DNA of 64,000 bases from Nostocales cyanobacterium HT-58-2 (GCA_002163975.1 CP019636.1:1675001-1739000); one strand, 5' to 3'; shown: positions 56,084 through 64,000, numbered from the stretch's first letter. Numbers and translations: made by a program. The notes: a model not told the origin generated them from the letters alone.

Positions 56084-57391
56084 ATGTTAGGAAAGCTACT
56101 AGATGGGCGTTACAAAGTTGTCCAAGTCCTAAGTGCTGGAGGATTTGGTGAAACTTACATTGCTGAAGACACACGCCGACCAGGAAATCCTAAGTGTGTT
56201 CTCAAGCTGCTAAAATCTGCGAGTTCTGATGCGTATCACTTACAAACTGCTAGACGTTTATTTAACAGTGAAGCTGAGATTTTGGAACAATTGGGCAACC
56301 ATGACCAAATTCCACGTCTTTTAGCTTATTTTGAAGAAGATGAAAAATTTTATTTGATGCAAGAGTTAATCGTAGGGCATTCTCTTAGCATGGAGCTGCG
56401 AACTGGTCAAACTTGGACCGAAAGCCAAGTTATTCATATGCTACAAGATGTTTTGCGTGTTTTGGAGTTCGTCCATAGCTATGGGGTGATTCATCGTGAC
56501 ATTAAGCCAGATAATTTAATCAGACGTGACAAAGACGGCAAGTTAGTTTTAATTGACTTTGGCGCAGTTAAACAAATGTACTCTCAACTGGCAACAACTC
56601 CTAGCCAAATAACTGCTACTGTTGCTATTGGTACTCCTGGCTATATGCCAGCAGAACAAGCGCAAGGTAAGCCAAAGCACAATAGTGATATTTATGCACT
56701 AGGTATGATTGCTATTCAAGCGCTGACGGGAATGTTGCCAAATCAATTACAGGAAAATCAGAAAACAGGAGAAATTATTTGGCAAACTCAGGGACAGATT
56801 AGTCCTAGACTGGCTATGATAATACAGAAGATGGTGTGCTACCATTACCGCGATCGCTATCAGTCAGCAACAGAAGTCTTGCAAGACTTGCAGCAACTAG
56901 CAAATCCTCTACCACCAACGCAATCGTGGATTCCGCCTACGCATATACCTCATACTGCACCTACATCAAATATGCCTGCTGCAATATCCCAACAACCATT
57001 ACCAAAACCTATTTCTAGTGCAATAAACAACTCTCGACCAGTCATAGAACTACCACTGACTTGGCTAAATCAATGTCTGTCCGTAGTAAGATTTTTGCCT
57101 TTTATAGGTGCAGTTGGATTATTTTTATTTAAAGCTGGTACTTGGATAATATTACTAGGTGTTATTCTGACGGGGTTTGGGGCAGGATTATTTGTTCTAC
57201 GCTCTTGGTATCCAAGATTAGCACGAGATTACGATGTCATTTTTGCTGTTGTGTTTTGCTTGTGCGGTATACTTCTTTTGTTTCAAGAACATCGGTCGTA
57301 TGGGACTCAAGAAATACCAATTACTCAATCTCTGCTTGCCGGAGTAAGTATTTTTTCTTTTACTGAATGTCTTCGTTTACGTACTAGATAA
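56084..57391 (+). CDS. Ser/Thr protein kinase fused to a Ycf66 domain
   Basis: About 435 residues from ATG 56084 (MLGKLLDGRYKVVQVLSAGG); an in-frame GTG at 56042 adds 14 residues, and neither has a good ribosome binding site. The kinase domain has the Gly loop SAGGFGETYIAED, catalytic Lys in KCVLKLLK, VIHRDIKPDNLI and LIDFGAVKQ, all intact. A Pro-rich linker leads to two to three membrane segments with the Ycf66 pattern (VLRSWYPRLARDYDVIFAVV; CGILLLFQEHRS; ECLRLRTR). Ycf66 is a conserved cyanobacterial/plastid thylakoid protein. The fusion would anchor the kinase in a membrane. Confidence 0.85.
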   Translation: MLGKLLDGRYKVVQVLSAGGFGETYIAEDTRRPGNPKCVLKLLKSASSDAYHLQTARRLFNSEAEILEQLGNHDQIPRLLAYFEEDEKFYLMQELIVGHSLSMELRTGQTWTESQVIHMLQDVLRVLEFVHSYGVIHRDIKPDNLIRRDKDGKLVLIDFGAVKQMYSQLATTPSQITATVAIGTPGYMPAEQAQGKPKHNSDIYALGMIAIQALTGMLPNQLQENQKTGEIIWQTQGQISPRLAMIIQKMVCYHYRDRYQSATEVLQDLQQLANPLPPTQSWIPPTHIPHTAPTSNMPAAISQQPLPKPISSAINNSRPVIELPLTWLNQCLSVVRFLPFIGAVGLFLFKAGTWIILLGVILTGFGAGLFVLRSWYPRLARDYDVIFAVVFCLCGILLLFQEHRSYGTQEIPITQSLLAGVSIFSFTECLRLRTR

Positions 57392-57403
57392 TAAATAACA
57401 AAA

Positions 57404-57676
57404 ATGCTCAATAATCAAATCAACTTTTTAGGCATTATTCTAATAACTACGGCACTTTGTTTATCTGCTGTCCCTTTTGTGCGTCCAAATCTATTTCGCC
57501 ATCAAGATGTATTGTTAATCATGGCGTTTCTTATCTGTGGTTTTATTTTACTATTCCAAAACAGGTTTTATACCCAAGAAGTGACACAGTATAATTTAAT
57601 TCTTTTAATGTTCCCTGCTATTTTTTATAGTTTTGAAAGTTTGCGTTTACGTAATAAAAAATTAAAAAATAAATAA
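57404..57676 (+). CDS. Free Ycf66-like membrane protein
   Basis: 90 residues with three membrane segments. VRPNLFRHQDVLLIMAFLIC, GFILLFQNRF and YSFESLRLRNKK match the C-terminal domain of the kinase encoded 12 bp upstream and the Ycf66 family in general. Probably co-transcribed with the kinase and possibly its membrane partner. Identification is by pattern recognition. Confidence 0.72.
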   Translation: MLNNQINFLGIILITTALCLSAVPFVRPNLFRHQDVLLIMAFLICGFILLFQNRFYTQEVTQYNLILLMFPAIFYSFESLRLRNKKLKNK

Positions 57677-57897
57677 TTTATTATTTGTTTAATCAATATA
57701 GTAATTACATTTGACTCGTTAATTTTTTAGAAAAAGATTCAAATTCAAAAGAAAAATTTTAAGTTACCATAAGAAGTAACAATTAAAAAAAAGTCTTCAG
57801 AACACTTACACTTAAAAAATCAGCCTAACTGATGGTGAACTTATGAAAAATCATCGTCATAATATTTTTGCAACAGGATAAGTGTGAGAAATGAATT

Positions 57898-59385
57898 GTG
57901 ACTAACAACAATCGCTCTCAATGGGACTTAGGCAGATTTCTCCAAACCCTCACATACTTTGAGGTTATTCCTTTTCTTAACTGGATACAAGATTTGATTC
58001 AGGGCCGTCCTCAGGATAATAAAGACAGACTTGATGGAGCAAAACAAGTGGGTGTAATACTAGTAGCAGGTGCAACGGGTGGACTCGGTAAGCGAGTGGT
58101 AAAACAACTGCTGGAACAGGGTTATAAAGTGCGCGCACTTGTGCGAGACATCGACAAAGCAAGGTCGATTCTCGGCAATGATATTGACTTAGTTGTTGCA
58201 GATATTACTAAGCCTGAAACTCTAACTCCTCTAGTTATGGCTAATATCCAAGCTGTGATATGCTGCACGGCTGTTCGTGTGCAACCAGTAGAAGGAGACA
58301 CACCAGAACGCGACAAATATTATCAAGGTATCAAATTTTACCAACCAGAAATTGTTGGAGATACCCCTGAAAACGTAGAATATCAAGGAGTGAAGAATTT
58401 GGTGGAAGCTGCTGCCAAATATCTGCCGAAAGCAAGTGAAAAACTCATATTTGATTTCACAAAACCATCAACCGAATTGAAGAATATCTGGGGTGCAGTG
58501 GATGATGTTGTGATGGGTGGTGTGAGTCAAAGTAATATCCAGTTTGTGGAAGAGACAGCCTTGTTTGCTGGGAATGTCTCAACTGCGAATTCTGGAGGAT
58601 TTGCTTCTGTAAGAACGAAAAATTTCACGCCTGGTTTCAATTTATCTGGTTACGAAGGTGTGGAACTGCGCTTAAGAGGTGATGGTCAGCGTTACAAATT
58701 CCTTCTGCGTACAGAGGCACAATGGGATGGTGTTGCATATAGCTATGCTTTTGACACAGAGGCTCATAACTGGATAGATGTTCGCATCCCTTTTAGTGCG
58801 ATGACCCCGGTGTTTCGTGCCAAAACACTAAAAGATTACCAACCAGTTGATGCTAGCAAAATTTGCTCATTGCAATTAATGTTGAGCAAGTTTGAATACG
58901 ATGGTGAGTTAAATCCCAAGTTTTCTCCTGGTGGTTTTGCTTTACAGGTGGAATCAATCAAAGCTTATGGTGGGGCTGAGTTACCACAGTTTGTCCTTGT
59001 GAGTTCAGCAGGTGTGACTCGTCCTGGACGTCCTGGAATCAATCTAGATGAAGAACCACCAGCAGTCAGATTAAATGACCAGTTGGGAGGAATTTTAACA
59101 TGGAAGTTGAAGGGAGAGGATAGTTTAAGAGAAAGTGGAATCCCTTACACGATTATTAGACCTTGTGCACTGACTGAGGACGCAGGAGGCAAGGAGTTTA
59201 TTGTTGAGCAAGGCGACAATATAAGAGGAAAAATCAGCCGCGAGGATGTCGCTAAGCTCTGTGTAGAAGCGATAGAACAAAGTCAGGCGTGTCATGTCAC
59301 GTTTGAGGTGAAAGAGGGAGAAAATCCTGCTGCTTCTACCGATTGGCAAAGGCTATTTTCTCAGCTGCAACCAGACTCACGATAG
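57898..59385 (+). CDS. Atypical SDR with a nested CIA30 domain
   Basis: 495 residues from GTG 57898. The first part is an NAD(P)-binding Rossmann fold (VILVAGATGGLGKRVVKQLL, then VRALVRDIDKARSILG). A CIA30 (complex I intermediate-associated protein 30) domain is inserted at about 180-355 (NIWGAVDDVVMGGVSQSNIQ; FASVRTKNFTPGFNLSGYEG). The SDR fold then resumes (PQFVLVSSAGVTRPGRPG; GIPYTIIRPCALTED). The plant photosystem II factor HCF173 has a similar combination. A role in assembly of a photosynthetic or respiratory complex is plausible but unproven. Confidence 0.85.
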   Translation: MTNNNRSQWDLGRFLQTLTYFEVIPFLNWIQDLIQGRPQDNKDRLDGAKQVGVILVAGATGGLGKRVVKQLLEQGYKVRALVRDIDKARSILGNDIDLVVADITKPETLTPLVMANIQAVICCTAVRVQPVEGDTPERDKYYQGIKFYQPEIVGDTPENVEYQGVKNLVEAAAKYLPKASEKLIFDFTKPSTELKNIWGAVDDVVMGGVSQSNIQFVEETALFAGNVSTANSGGFASVRTKNFTPGFNLSGYEGVELRLRGDGQRYKFLLRTEAQWDGVAYSYAFDTEAHNWIDVRIPFSAMTPVFRAKTLKDYQPVDASKICSLQLMLSKFEYDGELNPKFSPGGFALQVESIKAYGGAELPQFVLVSSAGVTRPGRPGINLDEEPPAVRLNDQLGGILTWKLKGEDSLRESGIPYTIIRPCALTEDAGGKEFIVEQGDNIRGKISREDVAKLCVEAIEQSQACHVTFEVKEGENPAASTDWQRLFSQLQPDSR

Positions 59386-59475
59386 GGTGCATTAGGTGCA
59401 TTGATGCTAGTTAGCCTTTTTACGAGGTTAACGCTGAACGCACCCTACGCTTAACGTCATAATTGGAGTCAAGTG

Positions 59476-59832
59476 ATGAAACGTATTGGGCTGGTAGTGT
59501 TAGCCCTATTTTTGGTTATTGTGCTTTGGGGCGGAGGGTTTTCAAACACCGCCTCATCTCAGCAAATAGAATCCCGCTTCTACAACCTGGAAGCAGACTT
59601 TAATCGTTTGGAGTCCCGTGTCAGTCGTATTGAGGCGCAGCTGGGACAAACTGGGCAACCATCGCCCTCTCGCGCTGCACCAACCACACCATCACCCTCT
59701 ACACGTTCTAGAAGAACTGTATCCCAGCAAGAACGAGATCAGATGTTCGACAGACTAGCAACTCTGGTCATCGAACTCAAGCAGCAAGTTAACCAATTAG
59801 AATCGCGAGTCGCTAAATTGGAAAAACGTTAA
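59476..59832 (+). CDS. Membrane-anchored or exported coiled-coil protein, 118 aa
   Basis: From ATG 59476 (a GTG lies one codon upstream). An N-terminal hydrophobic segment (MKRIGLVVLALFLVIVLWGG) is a signal anchor or signal peptide. Two coiled coils (about 30-57, NLEADFNRLESRVSRIEAQL; and 95-118) flank a Pro/Ser/Thr-rich linker. Function unknown. It sits between the SDR-CIA30 and cupin genes on one strand, 11 bp before the cupin, suggesting an operon. Confidence 0.75.
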   Translation: MKRIGLVVLALFLVIVLWGGGFSNTASSQQIESRFYNLEADFNRLESRVSRIEAQLGQTGQPSPSRAAPTTPSPSTRSRRTVSQQERDQMFDRLATLVIELKQQVNQLESRVAKLEKR

Positions 59833-59843
59833 CGAGAATTCAG

Positions 59844-60329
59844 ATGACATTACCCATCAGAGAAATTGTACTAGCGCCAGGAGAGGGCGATCGCCTAACA
59901 ATCAGTAATAGTGAGGTAATATTCAAAGCTGTTGGTGCTGACACTCACGGTCACTTGGGTGTGTTTGAAAACTTAATACCGCCAGGGGGAACAGCACCAG
60001 GACCACACATTCATCGCCACATGGAAGAGATATTCTATGTCCTAGAGGGCGAAGTTGAAATCCTAGTTGGGAATCAAAAAATCCTAGGTCAACCAGGGGC
60101 GTTTGTACTGGTTCCCCGTAGTACACCTCACGCATTTGCTAACCGGGGAACAACGCCTGCAAAATTGCTGATTATGTTTACGCCAGGAGGGGAACGCGAA
60201 AAGTATTTTGAGGGTTTAGCGGAACTTATGAAAAATGGTCACAAGCCTGACAAAGAAGCCCTACTGGAGTTGATGCGGCAATTTGACCAAGAGCCGGTCG
60301 AAATTGAGGAATCTTTTTTTAAGGTATAA
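59844..60329 (+). CDS. Cupin-domain protein
   Basis: 161 residues. A single cupin barrel has motif 1 GPHIHRHMEEIFYVLEGEVE (His, His, Glu metal ligands) and motif 2 FVLVPRSTPHAFANRG (His). These would bind a metal. The helical C-terminal tail (KNGHKPDKEALLELMRQFDQ) is typical of a cyanobacterial subgroup. It may be a dioxygenase, isomerase or binding protein; the substrate is unknown. Confidence 0.88.
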   Translation: MTLPIREIVLAPGEGDRLTISNSEVIFKAVGADTHGHLGVFENLIPPGGTAPGPHIHRHMEEIFYVLEGEVEILVGNQKILGQPGAFVLVPRSTPHAFANRGTTPAKLLIMFTPGGEREKYFEGLAELMKNGHKPDKEALLELMRQFDQEPVEIEESFFKV

Positions 60330-60435
60330 AGCAATACGCTTGAGTTAACATTTGCCATCACCAGTCCATGGTTTGGCTACATGGACTCAGCCTGCCTGCG
60401 CAGGCTTTGTTTGTATAGACCCAGGCTTTATCCCT

Positions 60436-60525
60436 CTAAATAACCTCATAACCTGCGTTTTTCAGAGCTAATACTGCATGAAAGCCAATATATCCGGCTC
60501 CTCCTGTGACTATAATGGTTGACAT
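60436..60525 (-). pseudogene. galE: N-terminal fragment of a UDP-glucose 4-epimerase-like gene
   Basis: On the minus strand from ATG 60525: MSTIIVTGGAGYIGFHAVLA then LKNAGYEVI and a stop at 60436-60438. This is the unmistakable GalE start with the GxxGxxG NAD motif, but only 29 residues remain and no epimerase sequence follows downstream. It is a dead fragment. Confidence 0.85.
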
Positions 60526-60568
60526 AATTAGGAATTGAAAATTGGGAATAACAAATGTAAGCTAGTGA

Positions 60569-60734
60569 ATTGTGATTGCAGGGCAATGCATTGTGATTGC
60601 AGGAAGATACATTGTGATTGCAGGAAGATACATTGTATTGCAGGAAGATACATTGTAATTGCAGGAAGATACATTGTAATTGCAGGAAGATACATTGTAA
60701 TTGCAGGAAGATACATTGTGATTGCAGGGCGGTG
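60569..60734. repeat. Tandem 21-bp repeats (about eight copies)
   Basis: Unit attgtgattgcaggaagatac, with copies starting at 60569, 60590, 60611, 60632 (20 bp, one base short), 60652, 60673, 60694 and 60715 (partial). The outer copies read gcagggc. 21 bp is three times seven, as in the short tandemly repeated repetitive sequences of Nostoc-type genomes. It lies close to the galE fragment. Confidence 0.9.
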
Positions 60735-60757
60735 AATAACGAATGGGTTAGTCGCGG

Positions 60758-60904
60758 TTAGTTTCTAGTTGTTTCATCGAGATAGTGGGAAATGGCACTG
60801 TCAAGACAAGGCATTAATTCACCGCGATCGCTACCGAGTACGCTATAAGCCCGACGAATAGAATTTTGAGTGGCTAGCGCCAAACCTATTATTTCAATAA
60901 AAGC
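60758..60904 (-). pseudogene. Possible remnant of a small coding sequence
   Basis: On the minus strand a protein-like frame reads IEIIGLALATQNSIRRAYSV, then LGSDRGELMPCLDSAISHYL, and ends at 60758-60760. It has no start codon in frame except an internal one, and a stop lies directly upstream (60905-60907) next to a run of five T. In the other frame across that run the residues EVLIIAF continue the hydrophobic start, so one extra T may have broken it. Could also be chance. Confidence 0.35.
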
Positions 60905-60952
60905 TATAATGAGGACTTCCAAAGAGAAAGAAAAAATAGGAGAAGTTTTATC

Positions 60953-61213
60953 ATGCCTAAAGAAACAATTATTAAAATCTCAAAACCAATATTAAAAGAC
61001 CAAACGCAGCAAGAAGAATCTGAACTTGAACAGCAAGAAGTTATGACGCAAACTCAAGAAATTGAACAATCACAACAACCAAATCTAGAACCAATAGATA
61101 TTGCACAACCAGCGAATATGAGGTTTGCTAGCACTGGTTCTAGCGGTTGGAAAGCATCAGATATTCTCAGAGAAATTAGATTGGATAGTTTTAGTATGTT
61201 TGGTGCCGATTAG
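60953..61213 (+). CDS. Small Gln/Glu-rich protein, 86 aa
   Basis: ATG 60953 with a strong site (aggagaag) 8 nt upstream. The protein is unusual: a short basic start (PKETIIKISKPILKDQ), then a Gln/Glu-rich, probably disordered middle, and a conserved-looking end (MRFASTGSSGWKASDILREI then RLDSFSMFGAD). I recognise no family. The length and two-part form could suit a precursor peptide, but no modifying enzymes are nearby. Confidence 0.55.
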   Translation: MPKETIIKISKPILKDQTQQEESELEQQEVMTQTQEIEQSQQPNLEPIDIAQPANMRFASTGSSGWKASDILREIRLDSFSMFGAD

Positions 61214-61256
61214 GCGAACATGTATATCTATTTGTTGGTGATGACTGCAGCAAATA

Positions 61257-61276
61257 CTTAAAGTGAAACGGTATTA
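61257..61276. repeat. Solitary arm of the 20541 MITE-like element
   Basis: cttaaagtgaaacggtatta is the exact reverse complement of 20541-20560. No second arm is visible within 150 bp. Confidence 0.65.
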
Positions 61277-61306
61277 GCCCTGTACAATCCCCCAAGTTGG
61301 TAAATG

Positions 61307-61534
61307 TTACCTGTAGTAACATTGCTCAATCCAAATTCGCATTTCTTCTTCAGAACCAAAACATACAGAACGTCCTGTTATCGGATCATGGGCGCACCAA
61401 GACAAAGTACGACCATGCCGATCTGATTCCTGCCATACTTGCAGTTCAGAACCACTAAATAGCCATATTACAAAATGTTGCCAAACTTTTTTTAACGGCA
61501 ACAAAAATTGATTTGAAGTATTCAAGATTTTCAT
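61307..61534 (-). CDS. Small conserved hypothetical protein, 75 aa
   Basis: Reads as a true cyanobacterial small protein: FSGSELQVWQESDRHGRTLS, WCAHDPITGRSVCFGSEEEM, RIWIEQCYY. The Trp/Asp/Arg-rich middle looks like a compact beta domain. No function is known to me. ATG 61534 is preceded by agggaatt. Confidence 0.65.
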   Translation of the reverse strand: MKILNTSNQFLLPLKKVWQHFVIWLFSGSELQVWQESDRHGRTLSWCAHDPITGRSVCFGSEEEMRIWIEQCYYR

Positions 61535-61807
61535 AATAAATTCCCTGAGTGAACTTTAAAAGTTTTGAGCGATAAGTAGCAAGTGCTGAGTCATTCATTA
61601 AGGCTCAGCATTTATTGCTTATGAGTGTTTCGTGACCTATGATTTTCACTTTCGCTCAGGAATTTTCTATTGAGAAGGTACACTTGTTGCAGATTTAAGG
61701 TAGTACAGTTATGCGGCAAAAGTAACTGTTCTAGTCAAAATTCACCCAACTGTACCATGCACAACCGCTAGAAATCGCTTATATTGCCAGTACATAGTGC
61801 TGTTGTC

Positions 61808-63313
61808 ATGAATGAGTGCGCCAAGATGAAGATTTTTTTAGATCGGCAGTCACCTAAGCCTATTTATTTGCAGATACGCGATCGCATTAGTTGTCTGATT
61901 AAATCTGGCGCACTGCAAAACGGCGATCGCCTCCCTTCAATTCGGTCCTTAGCAGAGAATTTACAAGTTAATAAACTCACAATTATTGAAGCTTATAACG
62001 TTTTAGAAGCAGATGGAGTGATTTGCGCTCGTCAAGGTTCTGGTTATTTTGTGAGCACTCAGCCTGTAGTCTCTGCCAACCTAGAATCAACATTTGCCCC
62101 AGCGCAAGACGTGATAATTAAAGAGCCTGGAGGCACTTCTTTTTTCGATATGCATATGGCAAGAGTGCAAGCACAAGCGCAGCCTGGAATGATTGATATG
62201 AGTTTTGGCTTTCCTCGTCCGCCAAAGAATTTAATGCAAATTTCCAAACGAGCGCTTAAGCAAGTAGATGTATTATCTCAATACGACTTGCCGCAAGGAC
62301 AGTTAACACTACGCCGACAAATTGCTCAAATGTTGGTACATCAAGGATTGGATGTATCATCGGAGGATTTAATTATTACCAATGGTTCTGAACAAGCTCT
62401 GTCCTTGGCAATGTATCATTTTGTGCAACCCGGAGATTGGGTGATTGTGGAAGCTCCCACATATTATGGTGCGATCGCCATCCTAGAGAACCTAGGAGCC
62501 AAAATCATTGGTCTTCCTATGACAGCTGAGGGGATGAATCTGGAGTTGTTAGAGCAATACCTCAAGAGCCATCGCCCGAAATTAATCTACACTATCAGTA
62601 CCTTACACAATCCTACTGGTTTGACGACCACTCAGGCACATCGCCAAAAATTGCTTGCCTTAGCTGAACAATACGAATGTCCTATTTTGGAAGATAACGC
62701 CTATGAAGGATTGAATTTCGAGCCCGTACCAGCGCCAATTCTAGCTTTAGATAAACACGATTTGGTGACTTATGTCGGTACATTTACGAAAACTTTGATG
62801 CCTGGGTTACGAGTGGGCTATATGGTGGTGACAGGCAAGCATTATCAAACCATTTTGGAGCGGAAATTAATTCATGACATTCATGTATCCACAGTTTCCC
62901 AGGCAATAGTGAGTGAATACCTCGCATCAGGACATTACCGCCGTCACCTCAGTCGATTGCGAGCGGAAAATATTCAAAGCCGCAATATTATGGTGCAAGC
63001 CATGGAGCGTTATTTTCCTGCGGAAGCAAAGTGGACGGTTCCCAAAGGAGGATTGTTTCTTTGGGTGCAATTACCGCTCGATATCCCAATTCAAGCAATT
63101 ACAAAAGAAGCCTTATCGGAAAATGTGTTGATTTTCTGTGGTACAGCATTTTTCCCAGATAAACAGGGTTATCCAGCTATGCGACTGACTTTTGCTAACT
63201 CGCCAGAGGATATCGAGCAAGGAATTTCTATTTTGGGTCATTTGCTCAAAAAACATCTTTACAGAAGTTGTGAAAGGATACCCAAATATCAAACACTTGT
63301 TCACAGTGTTTAG
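61808..63313 (+). CDS. MocR-type regulator: GntR HTH fused to class I aminotransferase fold
   Basis: About 501 residues from ATG 61808; an earlier TTG at 61784 is less likely. The winged-helix GntR domain (about 10-85) has QIRDRISCLIKSGALQNGDR, LPSIRSLAENLQVNKLTIIE and the QGSGYFVS wing. The aminotransferase-like domain has NGSEQALSLAMYHF, STLHNPTGLTT and the PLP Lys in TFTKTLMPGLRVGYMV. MocR/PdxR proteins use PLP or amino acid derivatives to control neighbouring genes. Fully intact. The target is unknown. Confidence 0.92.
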   Translation: MNECAKMKIFLDRQSPKPIYLQIRDRISCLIKSGALQNGDRLPSIRSLAENLQVNKLTIIEAYNVLEADGVICARQGSGYFVSTQPVVSANLESTFAPAQDVIIKEPGGTSFFDMHMARVQAQAQPGMIDMSFGFPRPPKNLMQISKRALKQVDVLSQYDLPQGQLTLRRQIAQMLVHQGLDVSSEDLIITNGSEQALSLAMYHFVQPGDWVIVEAPTYYGAIAILENLGAKIIGLPMTAEGMNLELLEQYLKSHRPKLIYTISTLHNPTGLTTTQAHRQKLLALAEQYECPILEDNAYEGLNFEPVPAPILALDKHDLVTYVGTFTKTLMPGLRVGYMVVTGKHYQTILERKLIHDIHVSTVSQAIVSEYLASGHYRRHLSRLRAENIQSRNIMVQAMERYFPAEAKWTVPKGGLFLWVQLPLDIPIQAITKEALSENVLIFCGTAFFPDKQGYPAMRLTFANSPEDIEQGISILGHLLKKHLYRSCERIPKYQTLVHSV

Positions 63314-63331
63314 GAGAGATCAGCCTACAGG

Positions 63332-63905
63332 CTAATCGCTTTCATGGGGAGTCTGAGCATTCTCCAACCAGGAAAGAAAAGTCGTGGCTACAATCGCCGC
63401 TTGGGTGCGATCGCGCAAATTCAGGCGAGTCAGAATGTGCGAGATATGGTTTCTGACTGTCCCTTCAGACAGGAAGAGTGCTTGGGCAATTTCTCGATTA
63501 CTAGAACCTGCAGCAATCATTTGTAGAACCTGCCGTTCTCTGGGTGTCAGTTCTGCAAATCCTGGTGGAGGTTCCTGGGGTTGATTTGGTTCTAAAGAGG
63601 GTGTGCTGGCAGCGATTTTTTCTAATATACCAGGACCAAATTGAGTGTAACCCTCATGGATGGAGCGGATGGCTTCCGCTAGTTCCTCCGATGGGGTATC
63701 TTTCAACAAATATCCCTTTGCGCCAAAGCGGATAGCTTCCGCCACGTACTTGGCATCATCAAAGGTGGTGAGGACTAAAATTTTGGTGCCTGGAAACTGT
63801 TGGCAGATTTGTTGGGTCGCAGTGACACCATCCATCACAGGCATTCTGATATCCATCAGAATAATATCCGGTGGCTGAGATTTTGTATGTAACGTTTTTA
63901 CTAAG
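63332..63905 (-). pseudogene. NarL/LuxR-type response regulator lacking its N-terminus
   Basis: From about 63905 down the frame reads LVKTLHTKSQPPDIILMDIR (phospho-acceptor Asp in LMDIRMP), GYLLKDTPSEELAEAI and the LuxR HTH (LTPRERQVLQMIAAGSSNRE; LSEGTVRNHISHILTRL), ending normally at 63332. The first 35-40 residues of a receiver domain, with the essential acidic pair, are missing. The open frame to 63991 (TTG) is filled by unrelated sequence, which in another frame resembles a histidine kinase. So the gene is 5'-truncated by deletion. Confidence 0.75.
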
Positions 63906-64000
63906 ACAGGTCGATATGAGATTCCACTGTCATTCCCATGGTGCGTTGAAATTCTTGGACAAGGCTGGTGATCGCTCAACATAGCAGACAATAGCCGGAG
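63906..64000 (-). pseudogene. Sensor histidine kinase fragment (continues past the window)
   Basis: On the minus strand one frame reads LVQEFQRTMGMTVESHIDLS then stops (TAG). This is like the region before the ATPase domain of NarX/DegS-type kinases, the usual partners of NarL regulators. Another stop lies just upstream in that frame. The rest is beyond the edge, so the call is tentative. Confidence 0.45.

Noticed and set aside
60535..60735. Cys/Ile-rich open frames over the 21-bp repeats (both strands); possible CRISPR
   Set aside because: They simply translate the tandem repeat. There are no spacers between units.
60953..61213. Confident call as a RiPP precursor
   Set aside because: No modifying enzyme, transporter or protease lies nearby; kept only as an open possibility.

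Overview
The window looks like chromosomal DNA of a filamentous, probably heterocyst-forming cyanobacterium (Nostocales type). The evidence is a photosystem I subunit XII gene (psaM), LdpA, a Ycf45-type R3H ATPase, Ycf66 domains, a GUN4 domain, a class I photolyase, a plausible monoglucosyldiacylglycerol synthase, an rbp/rpsU pair, many copies of the HIP1 octamer GCGATCGC, short tandem repeats and G-rich 'caggggag' dispersed repeats. No rRNA, tRNA or CRISPR array was seen. Exact species cannot be told from the sequence alone.

Layout. 1-3.6 kb: two adjacent minus-strand AAA-like ATPases with different C-termini (WD40, cut by the window edge; and a degenerate GGDEF). 4.3-12.5 kb: a giant polytopic membrane protein, photolyase, cysK, two MITE-like elements and a short-chain dehydrogenase. 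12.7-18.8 kb is accessory: a VapB-like antitoxin, a vapC broken by one nonsense codon, a membrane NACHT-GUN4 protein, a 63-bp repeat cluster, a tnpB remnant and a Uma2 nuclease. 19-22 kb: xylulokinase-like kinase, another MITE-like element and an intact solitary tnpB with its right-end hairpin. 22.4-42 kb is mostly housekeeping: acireductone dioxygenase-like protein, R3H ATPase, ldpA, a sugar kinase/hybrid histidine kinase pair, psaM, GST, yajQ, MAPEG, SLOG, PadR, a DRTGG protein, an EbsA-like protein, a radical SAM gene overlapping a lipid glucosyltransferase, and dnaX.

42-47 kb holds a duplicated uncharacterised domain, once as a small protein and once at the N-terminus of a 1271-residue TPR-CHAT protein whose CHAT catalytic His appears to be Tyr. 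47.8-48.5 kb is the rpsU/rbp pair, with a hairpin that can mask the rbp ribosome binding site. 48.9-52.7 kb is a dedicated alternative Hsp70 set: a GrpE, a short DnaK, and a J-like TPR protein lacking HPD. 53-64 kb has an APH-type kinase homologue, small proteins, a hydrolase, a Ser/Thr kinase fused to Ycf66 followed by a free Ycf66-like protein, an SDR with a nested CIA30 domain, a cupin, a decayed stretch (galE fragment, 21-bp tandem repeats), a MocR-type regulator and, at the right edge, what looks like a histidine kinase/response regulator pair collapsed by deletion.

The strongest candidates for undescribed biology are the TPR-CHAT/small-paralogue locus, the alternative Hsp70 trio, the NACHT-GUN4 protein and the kinase-Ycf66 pair. 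Functions proposed for these are inferences from domain architecture.
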